A stretch of DNA of 64,000 bases from Dehalogenimonas sp. THU2 (GCF_039749495.1 NZ_JBDLLU010000010.1:17483-81482); one strand, 5' to 3'; positions 52,399 to 62,143 are shown, counted from the stretch's first letter. Made by a program: numbers and translations. The notes: generated by a model from the sequence alone, not told the origin.

Positions 52399-52434
52399 AA
52401 GAAAGCCCCTTCCTATGAGGGAGGGGCTTTCTTT
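52399..52434 (-). terminator. intrinsic terminator
   Basis: A 13-bp stem with one wobble pair (GAAAGCCCCTTCC/GGGAGGGGCTTTC) and a T-rich end on both strands, about 20 bp after the stop of the gene at 52453. Confidence 0.85.
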
Positions 52435-52452
52435 AATAAACTGATTCGAAAA

Positions 52453-52755
52453 TTAGACGAAAGGTTTCAAGGCTTCTATGGTGATATTGGCACTTGTGTT
52501 GAAATCAAGAAGAGGACGAATTTCCAGATTGCTGAATGGTCTCAGTGGGAAATTCAGGAGCAACCGCATCAGTTCTTCATGGTCTTTGGCATCCAGGACG
52601 AACATACCGCCGCCGTCTGGGAAACTATAAGCGGCATCAAGTTTTCCATCTGCCTTGCTCTTTTCCACCCATTCTTTAGCGCATTCCAGAAAATTGATCT
52701 GGTCTTTGTGTGAAGCTGCTGGGGTCACTTGATCTCCGGATACCAGGTACTTCAT
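52453..52755 (-). CDS. small dimeric alpha/beta-barrel-like protein (MIase-like)
   Basis: A 100-residue protein that starts MKYLVSGDQVTP and has a GGGMFVLDAKDHEELMRLLLNFPL block, as in muconolactone isomerase-like or YCII-like ferredoxin-fold proteins. Function unknown. It has a good SD (GGAG) and a strong terminator. Stands alone. Confidence 0.7.
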   Translation of the reverse strand: MKYLVSGDQVTPAASHKDQINFLECAKEWVEKSKADGKLDAAYSFPDGGGMFVLDAKDHEELMRLLLNFPLRPFSNLEIRPLLDFNTSANITIEALKPFV

Positions 52756-52902
52756 GATGATCTCCTTTTCTTTATTACCTCTGACTTCTGTCGGCCGTCA
52801 AACAGTGAATTTCGCACAGTTTCAAGGCGCGCCCAAAGTCAGATGGTTTTTATATACTCTACCATTTAGCTAACGGAAGTCAAAATAAAAAAAGGATTAA
52901 AA

Positions 52903-53319
52903 TTAGATTCTGACTGTAATTTCCAACCTGTAATCCGCCACTCGTATCGTTTGCTCTGTTTGAGGATATGGAGAGATATTAAATTCCAGCACGTATTTTT
53001 CATATAATTGAGATGCCGGATCGCCAGTAAGTCCGGATTGGGTTAGTGTTAAAGTTTCCTTTCTGCCATCGAGTTCTATGGTTACCAGAACTTGAACCTG
53101 TCCTGCCCAAATGCAGGTCACGCTTTCCGGGCAACGGCTATCATTGAGTACTTTATCGAAAGTGATGGTCATATCCTCAGATTCGATCACCGCCGACTTT
53201 CCTGGACTTAGGGTGAACTTTTGATTGAGAGAATAGACCGGGATATCTGTACTGCAACCGGTCAATATTGTGATCGACAACAATAGACATGCCACAACCG
53301 CCAATGCTACACTTTTCAA
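52903..53319 (-). CDS. exported lipoprotein, unknown function
   Basis: A 138-residue lipoprotein: signal peptide with lipobox ILTGC (Cys22), then a beta-rich domain with KFTLSPGKSAVIESEDMTITFDKVLNDSRCPESVTCIWAGQVQV. The CPxxxxCIWAGxVxV piece recurs in small lipoproteins of several phyla; its two cysteines could form a disulfide. Function unknown. Confidence 0.8.
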   Translation of the reverse strand: MKSVALAVVACLLLSITILTGCSTDIPVYSLNQKFTLSPGKSAVIESEDMTITFDKVLNDSRCPESVTCIWAGQVQVLVTIELDGRKETLTLTQSGLTGDPASQLYEKYVLEFNISPYPQTEQTIRVADYRLEITVRI

Positions 53320-53414
53320 TTTACCCTCCTAATTATTCTCGAAAATCCTCTATGTTTTAGGCAAATTCTTCGATTATTCCCTACACTTAGTATAACTCTC
53401 ATAATCTCAAGTAG

Positions 53415-55436
53415 TTAGTCTCGTTTGAAGCGCAACAACCGGGCGTTGACGGCCACAATGACGGTTGAGAGAGACATCAACGCCGCGCCGACTGCCGGGA
53501 CTAAAAGAATTCCGAAACTGTAAAAGACTCCGGATGCTGCTGGAATGGCGAGGGCGTTGTACCCTGTCGCCCAGCCGAGGTTCTGCTGCATCTTGCGATA
53601 GGTGGCTTGCGACAGTTCGAAAATGGAGAGTACATCACCCGGGTCGGAACGGACCAGGATGATGTCAGCGGTGGCCTGGGCGATCTCGGTGCCGGCGCCC
53701 ACGGCGATGCCCAGGTCGGCCTGGGCCAGGGCGGGGGCATCGTTGACGCCGTCGCCGGTCATGGCTACCGACAGACCACGGCCTTGAAGTTCTTTTATCC
53801 TGGATGCTTTTTCCTCCGGCAGCACACCGGCGAAGTACTCATCCAGTCCCAGCTCCGAAGCCACCCAGCGGGCCACTTCCTCCCGGTCGCCGGTCATCAT
53901 CACCACCCGTTTGCCCATCTTTTTCAAGGCCTCGACGGTCTGGCGGGACTCCGGCCGGATGATGTCGGCCAGTGCCACCGCGCCGGCGACGGCGCCGTCG
54001 ATGACGATGAAGACGACGGTCTTGCCCTGCTTGAAGAGTGCATCGACTTTCGGGCGGTCGTAGGCCAGTTTGAGTTCCTCGACGTGGCCGGGGCTGGCGA
54101 CTATGACTTCCCGGCCTTGGACCTTGCCCCGGGCCCCGCGGCCCGAGAGCGATTTGAAATCCGCAACCTCGTAAGCCTCCGGCGTCGCTTCGATGATACC
54201 GCGAGCGATAGGGTGCGCAGAGTGCGACTCCACTGCTGCGGCGTGTTTCAGTAGTTCGTCGCGGTCGAAGCGCTCATTGAGAGGAACGACATCGGTCACG
54301 CCGAATTTACCCAGCGTCAGCGTGCCGGTCTTGTCGAAAACGATGGCGTCGATAGCGCGGGCGCGTTCGAAGGCATTACGGTCGCGGATCAGCAGTCCGT
54401 TACGCGCCGAGATACCCGTGGATACGGCCACGACCAGCGGCACCGCCAGTCCTAGGGCGTGGGGACAAGCAATGACCATGACGGTGACCATCCGCTCCAC
54501 GGCGAAGACGACCGGTTCGTCGCTAAAGGATAACCAGGCGATCAGGGTAAGCGCGCCGGCGGATATAGCGATGAAAGTCAGCCAGCGCGCCGCGCGATCG
54601 GCGAGATCCTGGGCCCGGCTTTTGGCGCCCTGGGCTACCGCAACCAGGCGCGCCATTTGGGCAAGGTACGACTCCGTGCCGGTGCGATTCACCGTAACCG
54701 TCAGCGAACCTTCACCGTTGACCGCTCCGCCGATGACCCGGCCTCCGGCTTTCTTCTCCACCGGCATGGATTCTCCGGTGAGCATCGATTCATCGACGGC
54801 ACTTTCGCCGGAAATGACATCTCCATCAACCGGGATCTTTTCGCCGGGTTTAATCAGCACCGTATCGCCTTTGACCAAAGAGCCGATAGGCACATCCTCG
54901 GCTTTGCCTCCGGCCGATAATTGATGAGCGACAGCCGGCAGCAGCCTCGCCAGTTTTTCCAGCGCTTCCGAGGCGCTCATGATGGAGCGCATTTCTATCC
55001 AGTGGCCCAGTAGCATGACATCGACCAGGGTGGCCAACTCCCAGTAGAAGACCTCCCCCTCAAGGCCGAAGGTCACAGCGCTGGAATAGAAGAAAGCGAC
55101 GGAGATGGCCAGGGCGATGAGGGTCATCATGCCTGGATTGCGTTCCCCAAGCTCCCGCTTCAGACCTGAGAGGAACGGCCAGCCGCCATAGACGTAGACG
55201 AAGGCGGACAGCGCCCACAGGACATAGGCGTCGCCGGTGAAAACGAGTTCGAAGCCGAGGAAGTCCTGGATGAGGGGCGACAGAGCCATTATGGGAACGG
55301 TGACCGCCAGCGAAACCCAGAAGCGCCGCGCGAAGTCGGCCACGGAGTGCCCGGCGTGGCGGCCGCCGGTTTGTTTATGACTGCCATGCCCGCCGGCGGG
55401 CGGCTGGGATCCGTGATGAACGTGTTCGTCGGCCAT
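53415..55436 (-). CDS. copB: heavy-metal P-type ATPase, CopB type
   Basis: An ATP-driven metal exporter of about 673 residues. The N-terminus is His-rich (repeated HxxH in the first 35 residues) and replaces CXXC domains. The ion path in helix 6 is CPH ([13 protein letters not shown]), the mark of CopB-type copper/silver ATPases. Further motifs: TGES phosphatase loop ([10 protein letters not shown]), phosphorylation site [11 protein letters not shown] and hinge [25 protein letters not shown] 55436 (MADEHVHH) is preferred to GTG 55448. Metal preference is inferred from the motif. Confidence 0.92.
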   Translation of the reverse strand: MADEHVHHGSQPPAGGHGSHKQTGGRHAGHSVADFARRFWVSLAVTVPIMALSPLIQDFLGFELVFTGDAYVLWALSAFVYVYGGWPFLSGLKRELGERNPGMMTLIALAISVAFFYSSAVTFGLEGEVFYWELATLVDVMLLGHWIEMRSIMSASEALEKLARLLPAVAHQLSAGGKAEDVPIGSLVKGDTVLIKPGEKIPVDGDVISGESAVDESMLTGESMPVEKKAGGRVIGGAVNGEGSLTVTVNRTGTESYLAQMARLVAVAQGAKSRAQDLADRAARWLTFIAISAGALTLIAWLSFSDEPVVFAVERMVTVMVIACPHALGLAVPLVVAVSTGISARNGLLIRDRNAFERARAIDAIVFDKTGTLTLGKFGVTDVVPLNERFDRDELLKHAAAVESHSAHPIARGIIEATPEAYEVADFKSLSGRGARGKVQGREVIVASPGHVEELKLAYDRPKVDALFKQGKTVVFIVIDGAVAGAVALADIIRPESRQTVEALKKMGKRVVMMTGDREEVARWVASELGLDEYFAGVLPEEKASRIKELQGRGLSVAMTGDGVNDAPALAQADLGIAVGAGTEIAQATADIILVRSDPGDVLSIFELSQATYRKMQQNLGWATGYNALAIPAASGVFYSFGILLVPAVGAALMSLSTVIVAVNARLLRFKRD

Positions 55437-55516
55437 GCTGCTCCTCACGTACCTGGACTTTCAAATCTTATTCTAGTCCGGTAGGAGAGCAAGTTGGTAA
55501 TTTCAGTTCCCTTACA

Positions 55517-55546
55517 AAAAAGAGACCTTCATATGAAGGTCTCTTT
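55517..55546 (-). terminator. bidirectional-looking hairpin terminator
   Basis: AAAAGAGACCTTC/GAAGGTCTCTTTT: a perfect 13-bp stem with a 4-nt loop, A-run before and T-run after, about 90 bp behind the FmdB gene and upstream of copB. Confidence 0.8.
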
Positions 55547-55636
55547 TAGAAAACGAAGGATCTGTCCCGGAACGAAAGGACGTTATGCTTTAGCGGGTAT
55601 TTCCTAAGGGCGTCACCGGGCGACTAGCTATACTTT

Positions 55637-55855
55637 CTAGTGGCAGCTGCCGCAGGAAGAAGAAGAGCAGCTTGTGCAGCCACCCCCGCCGCCGATGCTC
55701 TGACCACCGGAACCCTTGGCCATAAAAGTGGAAGCTATGCGCTTCGCCTGGCCTTTACAAGTCGGGCATTCCGCTGGATCCATCGATTGGCTCATCGGAC
55801 GCAGCAGATCGAATTTTTTACGGCAATCCATACAACGATATTCATAGATAGGCAT
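55637..55855 (-). CDS. FmdB-family zinc-ribbon protein
   Basis: A 72-residue protein: MPIYEYRCMDCRKKFDLLR with CXXC, then CPTCKGQAKRI as second pair, the FmdB signature. The C-terminal tail is Gly/Ser/Cys-rich (GGGGGCTSCSSSSCGSC) with four or five cysteines, as in many selenate- or formate-related FmdB proteins. A regulatory or metal-binding role is guessed. Confidence 0.9.
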   Translation of the reverse strand: MPIYEYRCMDCRKKFDLLRPMSQSMDPAECPTCKGQAKRIASTFMAKGSGGQSIGGGGGCTSCSSSSCGSCH

Positions 55856-56052
55856 AATTCGTTAGTCTCCTATATTTATTATTGTAACCCCAAAACGCCG
55901 GAACGTCAATTTCCCCGTGTCTGGCTGTGGGTCATAAACTTAACCCGGATAACAAAAAGCCATAGGTGTGAATGTTGATAATCTATCAGCAAGTTGCCAC
56001 AGAGGGTGCGTATCTGGTATATTTACGCGGATTTTTTACGGCGTAACAATGA

Positions 56053-56934
56053 TTGAACTGGGCACAGATTCTATTTAATTCCGCGGTTACCGGGAGCCTG
56101 TACCTCATCTCAGCAGTAGCGCTGACGCTGGTGTATGGTCTGGCCCGCTTTCCCAATTTCGCCCACGCCGAGATCATGGCGCTCGGCGGTTTCATCGGCT
56201 ACTTTGTTGCCGAGCAACTGGGCGCCCCGCTGCCCCTGGCTTTCGTCTTCGCCTTCGCCGTATCCGGTCTGATCGGTTATCTCAGCTACCGGGGTATCTT
56301 CAAACCCCTGGCAGACCGCGGCGCCAGCCTGATCCACCTGATGGTGGCCTCGATGGCCCTGGGTTTTATCCTGCGTCATTCCATCGGCGAGATCTGGGGG
56401 TTTTCCCCGCTGACCTTCAACATAGTCTGGCCGGCTTACGATGTCGGTCCGCTCAGGATTAGTCTGAACTGGCTTATCCTTATCTTCACCGCCGTGGTCG
56501 TCGGCGTGGGTCTCCATTTAGTATTGACCAAGACCAAGATCGGTAAGGCCATCCGCGCCACCGCCTCCAATCCCAAGCTGGCGCTTTCCGCCGGTATCAA
56601 CACCACCCGCGTCCTGGTCATCACCTGGTTCGTGTCCGCCGGGTTGGCCGGCATCGCCGGACTGTTCCGTGGTGTGGAAACCCGGCTTTCACCCTACTTG
56701 GGCTGGGATATCCTGCTGCCGACCTTCGCTGTGGCAGTACTGGGCGGCATCGGCAGTTTCTACGGCGCCATCGTCGCCGCCATTATCATCGGCCTGGCTG
56801 AGAATATTGGTGTCGTGCTGTTGTCCCAGGCGGGCTTGTCTACCGAATACCGCATGGCCATTCCGTTTGTCATTCTGATCGTGGTGCTCATTTTCCGTCC
56901 GCAGGGCTTGGCGAAGGCGTTCAAGGGTAACTGA
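56053..56934 (+). CDS. livH: branched-chain amino acid ABC transporter permease LivH
   Basis: A 293-residue permease with about eight helices. Typical parts are GLARFPNFAHAEIMALGGFIGYF, the EAA-like loop ATASNPKLALSAGINTTRV, and FAVAVLGGIGSFYGAIVAAI. The TTG 56053 start is inferred from the N-terminus NWAQILFNSAVTGSLYL; an out-of-frame ATG lies at 56049. Overlaps livM as TGATG. Confidence 0.93.
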   Translation: MNWAQILFNSAVTGSLYLISAVALTLVYGLARFPNFAHAEIMALGGFIGYFVAEQLGAPLPLAFVFAFAVSGLIGYLSYRGIFKPLADRGASLIHLMVASMALGFILRHSIGEIWGFSPLTFNIVWPAYDVGPLRISLNWLILIFTAVVVGVGLHLVLTKTKIGKAIRATASNPKLALSAGINTTRVLVITWFVSAGLAGIAGLFRGVETRLSPYLGWDILLPTFAVAVLGGIGSFYGAIVAAIIIGLAENIGVVLLSQAGLSTEYRMAIPFVILIVVLIFRPQGLAKAFKGN

Positions 56935-57866
56935 TGGATCCGATACTCATATACGGCATAAACGCGCTGGTCTATATCGGCATTTTTGCCATCGTGGCCC
57001 TGTCGCTCAACGCCGAGTACGGCTATACCGGCCTGGCCAACTTCGGCAAAGTGGCCTTCTTCATGATCGGCGCCTACAGCTACGCTCTCCTGGTTCAAGC
57101 CGGGGTGCCCTGGCCGGTAGCCCTTGCGCTGGCCACCCTTATCTCCTCCATCTTCGGACTGCTGGTGTCGCTGCCGGCCATCCGCTTGCGTGAGGACTAT
57201 TTAGCTATCGTGACGCTCACCTTCGGTGAGATACTGCGTATTTTCATCAAATCCGAGGATTGGCTGGCCAATGGCGTATGGGGCATCAGCATCCCGCCGG
57301 TTTTTGCCGCCGGTAACTTCACCGCCGGGCTGTGGATGAACCTGGCGCTGGTATTCGGCCTGCTGGCCGTCTGCTTCGTGTTCATGACGCTCCTAGCCAA
57401 TTCTCCTTTCGGCCGCATCATGCGCGCTCTCCGGGAAGATCAGATCGCCGCCGACGCCATCGGCAAGAACCGCATCACCTATAAGAGCCAGATCTTCATG
57501 ATCGGCTCGGCCATGGCCGGTCTCGGTGGCGCCCTCTTCGCCAACTTTGTCGGTTATATCGCCCCGGAGTCCTTCCTGCCCATCATCACCTTCACTATCT
57601 GGATGATGGTTATTCTGGGCGGTCCGGCCAGCAACATCGGCGTCATCGTCGGTGCGGCGGCGGTGCAGCTCTTCGAGCGGGGCACCATCATCCTCAAGGA
57701 CTACGTCACGCTGCCTATCGACCCCACCAATCTGCAAAATATCCTCTTCGGGGTGATCATCATCACCATCCTGATGGTCCGCCCCAGCGGCCTGTTCAAG
57801 GAAAGCAAGATCAATACTCTGGGAACCAGGAGGGCCATGCGATGGCTGAACCCCTCCTCAAAGTAG
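56934..57866 (+). CDS. livM: branched-chain amino acid ABC transporter permease LivM
   Basis: A 310-residue permease: about eight to ten helices, with EYGYTGLANFGKVAFFMIGAYSYALL, IRLREDYLAIVTLTFGEILR and the EAA loop LREDQIAADAIGKNRITYKSQIF. Overlaps livG by 25 bp. Together with LivH it forms the membrane channel. Confidence 0.94.
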   Translation: MDPILIYGINALVYIGIFAIVALSLNAEYGYTGLANFGKVAFFMIGAYSYALLVQAGVPWPVALALATLISSIFGLLVSLPAIRLREDYLAIVTLTFGEILRIFIKSEDWLANGVWGISIPPVFAAGNFTAGLWMNLALVFGLLAVCFVFMTLLANSPFGRIMRALREDQIAADAIGKNRITYKSQIFMIGSAMAGLGGALFANFVGYIAPESFLPIITFTIWMMVILGGPASNIGVIVGAAAVQLFERGTIILKDYVTLPIDPTNLQNILFGVIIITILMVRPSGLFKESKINTLGTRRAMRWLNPSSK

Positions 57867-58621
57867 AAGGCCTGGTCAAGAACTACGGCGGATTATGTGC
57901 CGTGGCCGGGGTCGACCTGGAGGTCGGGCGCGGCAAGTTCGTCGGTTTAGTCGGACCCAATGGCTGTGGCAAGACGACGCTGCTTTCTTCGATTTACGGT
58001 CTGCGTCCTTCCGACGGCGGCCGCGTCACCTTCGCCGGCCGGCATATCGAAAAAATGGCGCCGCATCAGATCTTCGACCTGGGTATGAGCAACGCCTTTC
58101 AGTTCCCGCGCCTCTTCCCCACCATGACCGTGCTGGACAACATGATCATCGCCGCCCGTAACCAGCCGGGTGACAAGCTATTCAACTCACTTTTCCGCCG
58201 CGGCAAATGGCACCGGGATGAGGAACGCCTGGCCATCCGCGCCATGGAACTGCTGGAACTCCTGAACATCAGTCACCTTACTTTTTCCAAGGCCGGCGAG
58301 ATGTCCGGCGGCCAGCAGAAACTGCTGGAGATCGGCCGCTCCCTGATGGCGGAACCAGACCTGCTGCTTCTCGACGAACCGGCGGCGGGTGTCAATCCGG
58401 TGCTGGGCAAGCAGATCTTCCAGGAACTGGACAAGCTCAAGCGCGAAAAAGGCATGAGCTTTTTCATCATCGAGCACCGGCTGGAACTCCTGATGGCTTA
58501 CACCGATTGGGTCTATGTCATGGACAGGGGTAAGATCGCGTTGCAAGGTGAGCCTAAGCAGGTGGTCAACGATCCCATTTTCTTTGATGTTTATATCGGC
58601 AGCCGGGGAGGGCAGGAATGA
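57842..58621 (+). CDS. livG: branched-chain amino acid ABC transporter ATPase LivG
   Basis: A 259-residue ATPase: Walker A GPNGCGKTTL, signature MSGGQQKLLEIGRSL, Walker B LLLLDEPAAGVNP and His switch FIIEHRLELLMAYTD. Subunit pattern and operon order are of the Liv type. Overlaps livF (ATGA). Confidence 0.95.
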   Translation: MAEPLLKVEGLVKNYGGLCAVAGVDLEVGRGKFVGLVGPNGCGKTTLLSSIYGLRPSDGGRVTFAGRHIEKMAPHQIFDLGMSNAFQFPRLFPTMTVLDNMIIAARNQPGDKLFNSLFRRGKWHRDEERLAIRAMELLELLNISHLTFSKAGEMSGGQQKLLEIGRSLMAEPDLLLLDEPAAGVNPVLGKQIFQELDKLKREKGMSFFIIEHRLELLMAYTDWVYVMDRGKIALQGEPKQVVNDPIFFDVYIGSRGGQE

Positions 58622-59340
58622 GCGATATCCTGACGGCCACCGGCATCAAGGCCGGCTACGGCGATGTGCACATCGTCAATGATGTGTCTTTGCACCTCGA
58701 ATACGGCGGCAGCGTGGCTATCGTCGGGCCTAATGGCTCTGGTAAATCGACCCTGCTGAAAAGCCTGCTCGGGTTTGCCCGGCTTTTTGACGGCAAGGTC
58801 GTTTTCGACGGCCGGGATATCACTGGCATGACGTCCGACAAGACCGTGGCCATGGGCCTGGGCTACGTCTCCCAGACGGATAATGTCTTCGCCAATCTGA
58901 CCATCCAGGAGAACCTGGAGATGGGCGCCTACGTCCGCCATGATGCCGCTGGGGTCAAACAGGACATCGAGCGCATGTACCAGATGTTCCCGGAGCTGGA
59001 GCGGCGGAAGAAGTTTTACGCCGGCAGCCTTTCCGGCGGTGAGCGGCAGATGCTGGCTATCGCCCGCGCGATGATGGCCAACCCGCGCGCTCTGCTTCTC
59101 GATGAACCGCTGGCCTCGCTGTCCCACAAGGCGGTGGAAACCATTGTGGAAAAACTGCGCATCATCAATGAGTCCGGCACCGCCCTCATGATCATCGAGC
59201 AGAATACCCGCCGCATCCTGGCCTTCGCCCGCCGCGCCTATGTGCTGGTGACCGGGCGCCTGGCACTGGAAGGCGATGCGGCCACCATCCTCGAGAACGA
59301 AGACGCCCGCAGGCGTTATCTCGGTCTCGGCGCAGACTAG
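58618..59340 (+). CDS. livF: branched-chain amino acid ABC transporter ATPase LivF
   Basis: A 240-residue ATPase: Walker A GPNGSGKSTLL, signature LSGGERQMLAIARAM, Walker B ALLLDEPLASLS and switch MIIEQNTRRILAFA. The livHMGF set is complete except for the binding protein LivK/LivJ, which is not in the window. Substrate could be an amino acid, urea or another amide. Confidence 0.95.
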   Translation: MSDILTATGIKAGYGDVHIVNDVSLHLEYGGSVAIVGPNGSGKSTLLKSLLGFARLFDGKVVFDGRDITGMTSDKTVAMGLGYVSQTDNVFANLTIQENLEMGAYVRHDAAGVKQDIERMYQMFPELERRKKFYAGSLSGGERQMLAIARAMMANPRALLLDEPLASLSHKAVETIVEKLRIINESGTALMIIEQNTRRILAFARRAYVLVTGRLALEGDAATILENEDARRRYLGLGAD

Positions 59341-59396
59341 CGCCCCCGGCCCTTCCCGCGATACAATGACCGGTGAAGGCTCCGGGAGGTAAACCG

Positions 59397-59762
59397 ATGT
59401 ATTACGTCAGTGTTGAAAGCCATTTCGACGCCGCTCATTTCCTCCGCGGCTATGCTGGCAAGTGTGAAAACCTGCACGGGCATCGCTATAAGGTAGCGGT
59501 CAAGCTTTCAGCGACCGATCTCAACGAGGTCGGGCTGGCTTACGATTTCACCGATCTGAAAGCTGTATTGAAACCACTGCTGGCCTGCTACGACCATACC
59601 CTCCTGAACGACGTGCCGCCGTTCGATAAGATCAACCCCTCGGCGGAGAATATCGCCAGAACAATTTACGAAGAACTCAAGCCAAACATCGAGGGCGCAA
59701 CGCTTGATTCGGTGACCGTCTGGGAATCGCCGGAAAGCTTTGCCGAATACCGGCCTGGTTAA
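59397..59762 (+). CDS. queD: 6-carboxytetrahydropterin synthase QueD
   Basis: A 121-residue T-fold enzyme of the queuosine/preQ0 pathway or of pterin salvage. Zinc-binding FDAAHFL and HGH of CENLHGHRYKV (with catalytic Cys), then YDFTDLKAVLKPLL and ENIARTIYEEL. ATG 59397 follows GGGAGGT. Other que genes are not near. It ends 4 bp inside the convergent DUF35 gene. Confidence 0.93.
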   Translation: MYYVSVESHFDAAHFLRGYAGKCENLHGHRYKVAVKLSATDLNEVGLAYDFTDLKAVLKPLLACYDHTLLNDVPPFDKINPSAENIARTIYEELKPNIEGATLDSVTVWESPESFAEYRPG

Positions 59763-60172
59763 TCGGCGAGTTTAAATAACGGGTAGGCCGCATCCCCGGC
59801 GGAGTATTTGTCCCCCCCGAAAACCGCGTGTGCGGTGGTCACGTTTTTACCGATGACGCTCATATCCAGCTTGTCCGGACAGGCGGTATCGATGCGCCCG
59901 ATGAGGTGCGGTCCTTCTTCCAGGGCCACCAGCGCCAGAGCATACGGCAGTTCCTGATCGCGGCCTTCCGCCGCCACGAAGAGGGTGGTGAAACTGGCGA
60001 TCTTGCCCCGGCCGGAAAGCTCGACAGGCTCAAGATCGGTGGATCCGCAATGAGCGCAGGCGCCCCGCGGCGGGCACAAAGTCTCCTGGCAGCGGCCGCA
60101 TTTCAGGCCCATCAACCGGTTTTCCCGCAGCGCCGCGTCGTACTCTTTGAAAGACAGCTTTATCGTCATCAC
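59759..60172 (-). CDS. DUF35 zinc-ribbon/OB-fold protein (thiolase partner)
   Basis: A 137-residue protein: N-terminal zinc ribbon (GLKCGRCQETLCPPRGACAHCGS, two CXXC-type pairs) and OB fold (GRGKIASFTTLFVA). In archaea and many bacteria DUF35 proteins bind acyl-CoA and shuttle it between thiolase and HMG-CoA synthase. It overlaps the thiolase gene by 4 bp, so the pair is one unit. Confidence 0.93.
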   Translation of the reverse strand: MMTIKLSFKEYDAALRENRLMGLKCGRCQETLCPPRGACAHCGSTDLEPVELSGRGKIASFTTLFVAAEGRDQELPYALALVALEEGPHLIGRIDTACPDKLDMSVIGKNVTTAHAVFGGDKYSAGDAAYPLFKLAD

Positions 60173-61347
60173 CAGCCTCGCTTCAAAATCAGGCTAACCA
60201 TGGTACCGCCGTCGCCGCCCAGGGTATCGGTCATGCCGATGGCGGCGTCCGGCACCTGCCGTTCCGCTTCCACCTCACCCCGGAGCTGGCGGACGATCTC
60301 ATAGACCTGCGCCGCGCCGGTGGCGCCGATGGGGTGGCCCTTGCTTTTAAGGCCGCCGGATGGGTTGATAGCCACTTTGCCGCCGATATCTGCCTCGCCG
60401 CGGAGCCAGGCCTCGCCGGCGGTGCCGGGGTCGAAGAAGCCGAGGCCTTCGGCGGCGATGATGCTGGCGATGGAGAAGCAGTCGTGCAGTTCACAAACGT
60501 CGATGTCCGCAGGGGTCAGACCGGCCATGTCATAAGCCTGTTTAGCCGACAGTTCCCGGGCTTTAAGGCGAGGCAGATAACCCCCCTGTGATGCCAGCGG
60601 GCCGGAGGAAGCCTGCCCGACGCCGGCGAAATAGACCGGTTTTGATGACAGCACCTGTGCCTTGTCCTCAGCGGCGATGACCAGGGCGGCGGCGCCGTCG
60701 GAGAAGGGGCAACAGTCGTGCAGTTGGATCGGTGAGGCCACGGTGAAGCTCTTCAGGACATCGGCAGTAGTGACAGACTTGCGCAGATGGGCTTTGGGAT
60801 TATGCAGGCCGCGCTGGTAGGACTGGACCGAAACCTGGGCCATCTGCTCTTTCAACTTCTCGATAGGCAACCCGTAGCGGGCGGCGTAGCGGTGGGCGAG
60901 GAGGGCAAAAACGCCGGGGAAAGTCATTCCTGCCGGGAACTCGTAGCGGGAATCCGAGAACATGGCGAAGGTGCGGGTGGCTAGGGGAGTGCCCAGCGAG
61001 GCGGCGCGCTCGACGCCGCCGGCGATGACGATGTCGTACACCCCGTTAGCGACCAGCAGGAAGGCGTCGCGGATGGCCATCGAAGCCGAGGCGCAGGCGC
61101 CGTCGTAGCGGTTGGCCGGCACGTTCATGGTGCCGATGTAGTCGGCGATGAAGGCGGGCGCCATGCCCTGGCCCTCGGCGAAGTCACCCAGGGCGTTGCC
61201 GATAAAAAGGGCTTTGACGTCCCGCGCCTCGATATGGGCGTCGGCCATGGCTTCGGAGGCGGCTTCGGCAAAAAGTTCGGTCAGGCTCAGACTCTGGGCG
61301 CCGGAAAACTTCGTCTGACCGGCGCCGATCACGGCTACTTTACGCAT
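60169..61347 (-). CDS. thiolase (acetyl-CoA acetyltransferase, SCP2-like type)
   Basis: A 392-residue thiolase with the nucleophile Cys85 (GACASASM), HDCFSIASIIAAEGLG and NPSGGLKSKGHPIGATG. The C-terminal Cys of classical thiolases is replaced by a GGDGGTM loop, as in SCP2/archaeal thiolases. Joined with DUF35. It may start a mevalonate or other acyl-CoA pathway; an HMG-CoA synthase is not in view. An AT-rich repeat lies directly upstream (61351-61418). Confidence 0.93.
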   Translation of the reverse strand: MRKVAVIGAGQTKFSGAQSLSLTELFAEAASEAMADAHIEARDVKALFIGNALGDFAEGQGMAPAFIADYIGTMNVPANRYDGACASASMAIRDAFLLVANGVYDIVIAGGVERAASLGTPLATRTFAMFSDSRYEFPAGMTFPGVFALLAHRYAARYGLPIEKLKEQMAQVSVQSYQRGLHNPKAHLRKSVTTADVLKSFTVASPIQLHDCCPFSDGAAALVIAAEDKAQVLSSKPVYFAGVGQASSGPLASQGGYLPRLKARELSAKQAYDMAGLTPADIDVCELHDCFSIASIIAAEGLGFFDPGTAGEAWLRGEADIGGKVAINPSGGLKSKGHPIGATGAAQVYEIVRQLRGEVEAERQVPDAAIGMTDTLGGDGGTMVSLILKRGW

Positions 61348-61350
61348 CGC

Positions 61351-61418
61351 TCTAAATCCTAATACCTAATATCTAATGTCTAAACAATTTCTAAAATTCA
61401 AAATTCCAAGGCTCAAAA
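61351..61418 (-). repeat. AT-rich interspersed repeat, copy 7
   Basis: TCTAAATCCTAATACCTAATATCTAATGTC...CAAGGCTCAAAA on the plus strand; its inverse matches copy 1 at 11286-11342 along most of its length (TTTTGAGCCTT, GTTTAGACATTAG, TTAGGATTT). Confidence 0.75.
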
Positions 61419-61434
61419 CCGGGCGATGATTTAT

Positions 61435-62121
61435 TTAACTCAAGGCCTTAGCGCCGTTGTTCTCCGGGCGGGTTATCCAGGTTTTCCGGTCGCGGATATC
61501 GCGGTCGAAGAGCAGCCGGTTGGTCAGCAGTTCTACCGATGACAGTCCCGCGGCCAGTTCAGAGCGCCGGCCGATGAGCCGCCGCCCCAGGGTGATGAGG
61601 GTTATGGCGGCCATTCCGGCGCTCACCAGTCCCGGCTCGGCGATGTTGAAGAAATCGGCCAGATAATAGGCCAGTAATGGCAGAGATAACAGGGCGATGA
61701 AAACAGTCAGCGATAGTTTCTTGAAAGGCATGCCGGATAAAGCCACGGACATGACCACCAATCCCAACAGCGGCGAGACACCCAGGATCATGCCCAGGCT
61801 AGTAAGGTTACCCCGTCCGCCCCGAAAACTCAGGAAAACCGGCCAGATCTGGCCGATGATGGCGGCGAGGCCGACGATCAGTTGTTGCGCCATCTCCAAC
61901 CCGGCCCAGCGTGCCAGCCAAACCGCCAGCAAACCCTTGCCCAGGTCGAAGATTATGACCGGCACTGCCCAGCGTTTCGACGTGGCCTGTATCACATTGG
62001 AGGAACCGACGTTCCCGGAACCGAACTTGCGGAGATCGACGCCCCGGGTCCAGCGGGCGATGATATAGGCTAAGGGGATGCTGCCGATCAGGTAGGCGAC
62101 TATCGCCAGGACGACAAACAT
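61435..62121 (-). CDS. plsY: glycerol-3-phosphate acyltransferase PlsY
   Basis: Transfers acyl groups from acyl-phosphate to glycerol-3-phosphate in phospholipid synthesis. A 228-residue membrane protein with GSIPLAYIIARWTRGVDLRKFGSGNVGSSNV and IWPVFLSFRGGRGN (GGRG instead of the usual GGKG). About six helices and a longer polar C-terminal tail. I use Met at 62121, because the preceding residues overlap the PHP gene end and lack family similarity. The PlsX partner is not here. Confidence 0.9.
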   Translation of the reverse strand: MFVVLAIVAYLIGSIPLAYIIARWTRGVDLRKFGSGNVGSSNVIQATSKRWAVPVIIFDLGKGLLAVWLARWAGLEMAQQLIVGLAAIIGQIWPVFLSFRGGRGNLTSLGMILGVSPLLGLVVMSVALSGMPFKKLSLTVFIALLSLPLLAYYLADFFNIAEPGLVSAGMAAITLITLGRRLIGRRSELAAGLSSVELLTNRLLFDRDIRDRKTWITRPENNGAKALS

Positions 62122-62143
62122 ATTCACTCCAAATAGTAGTAAT

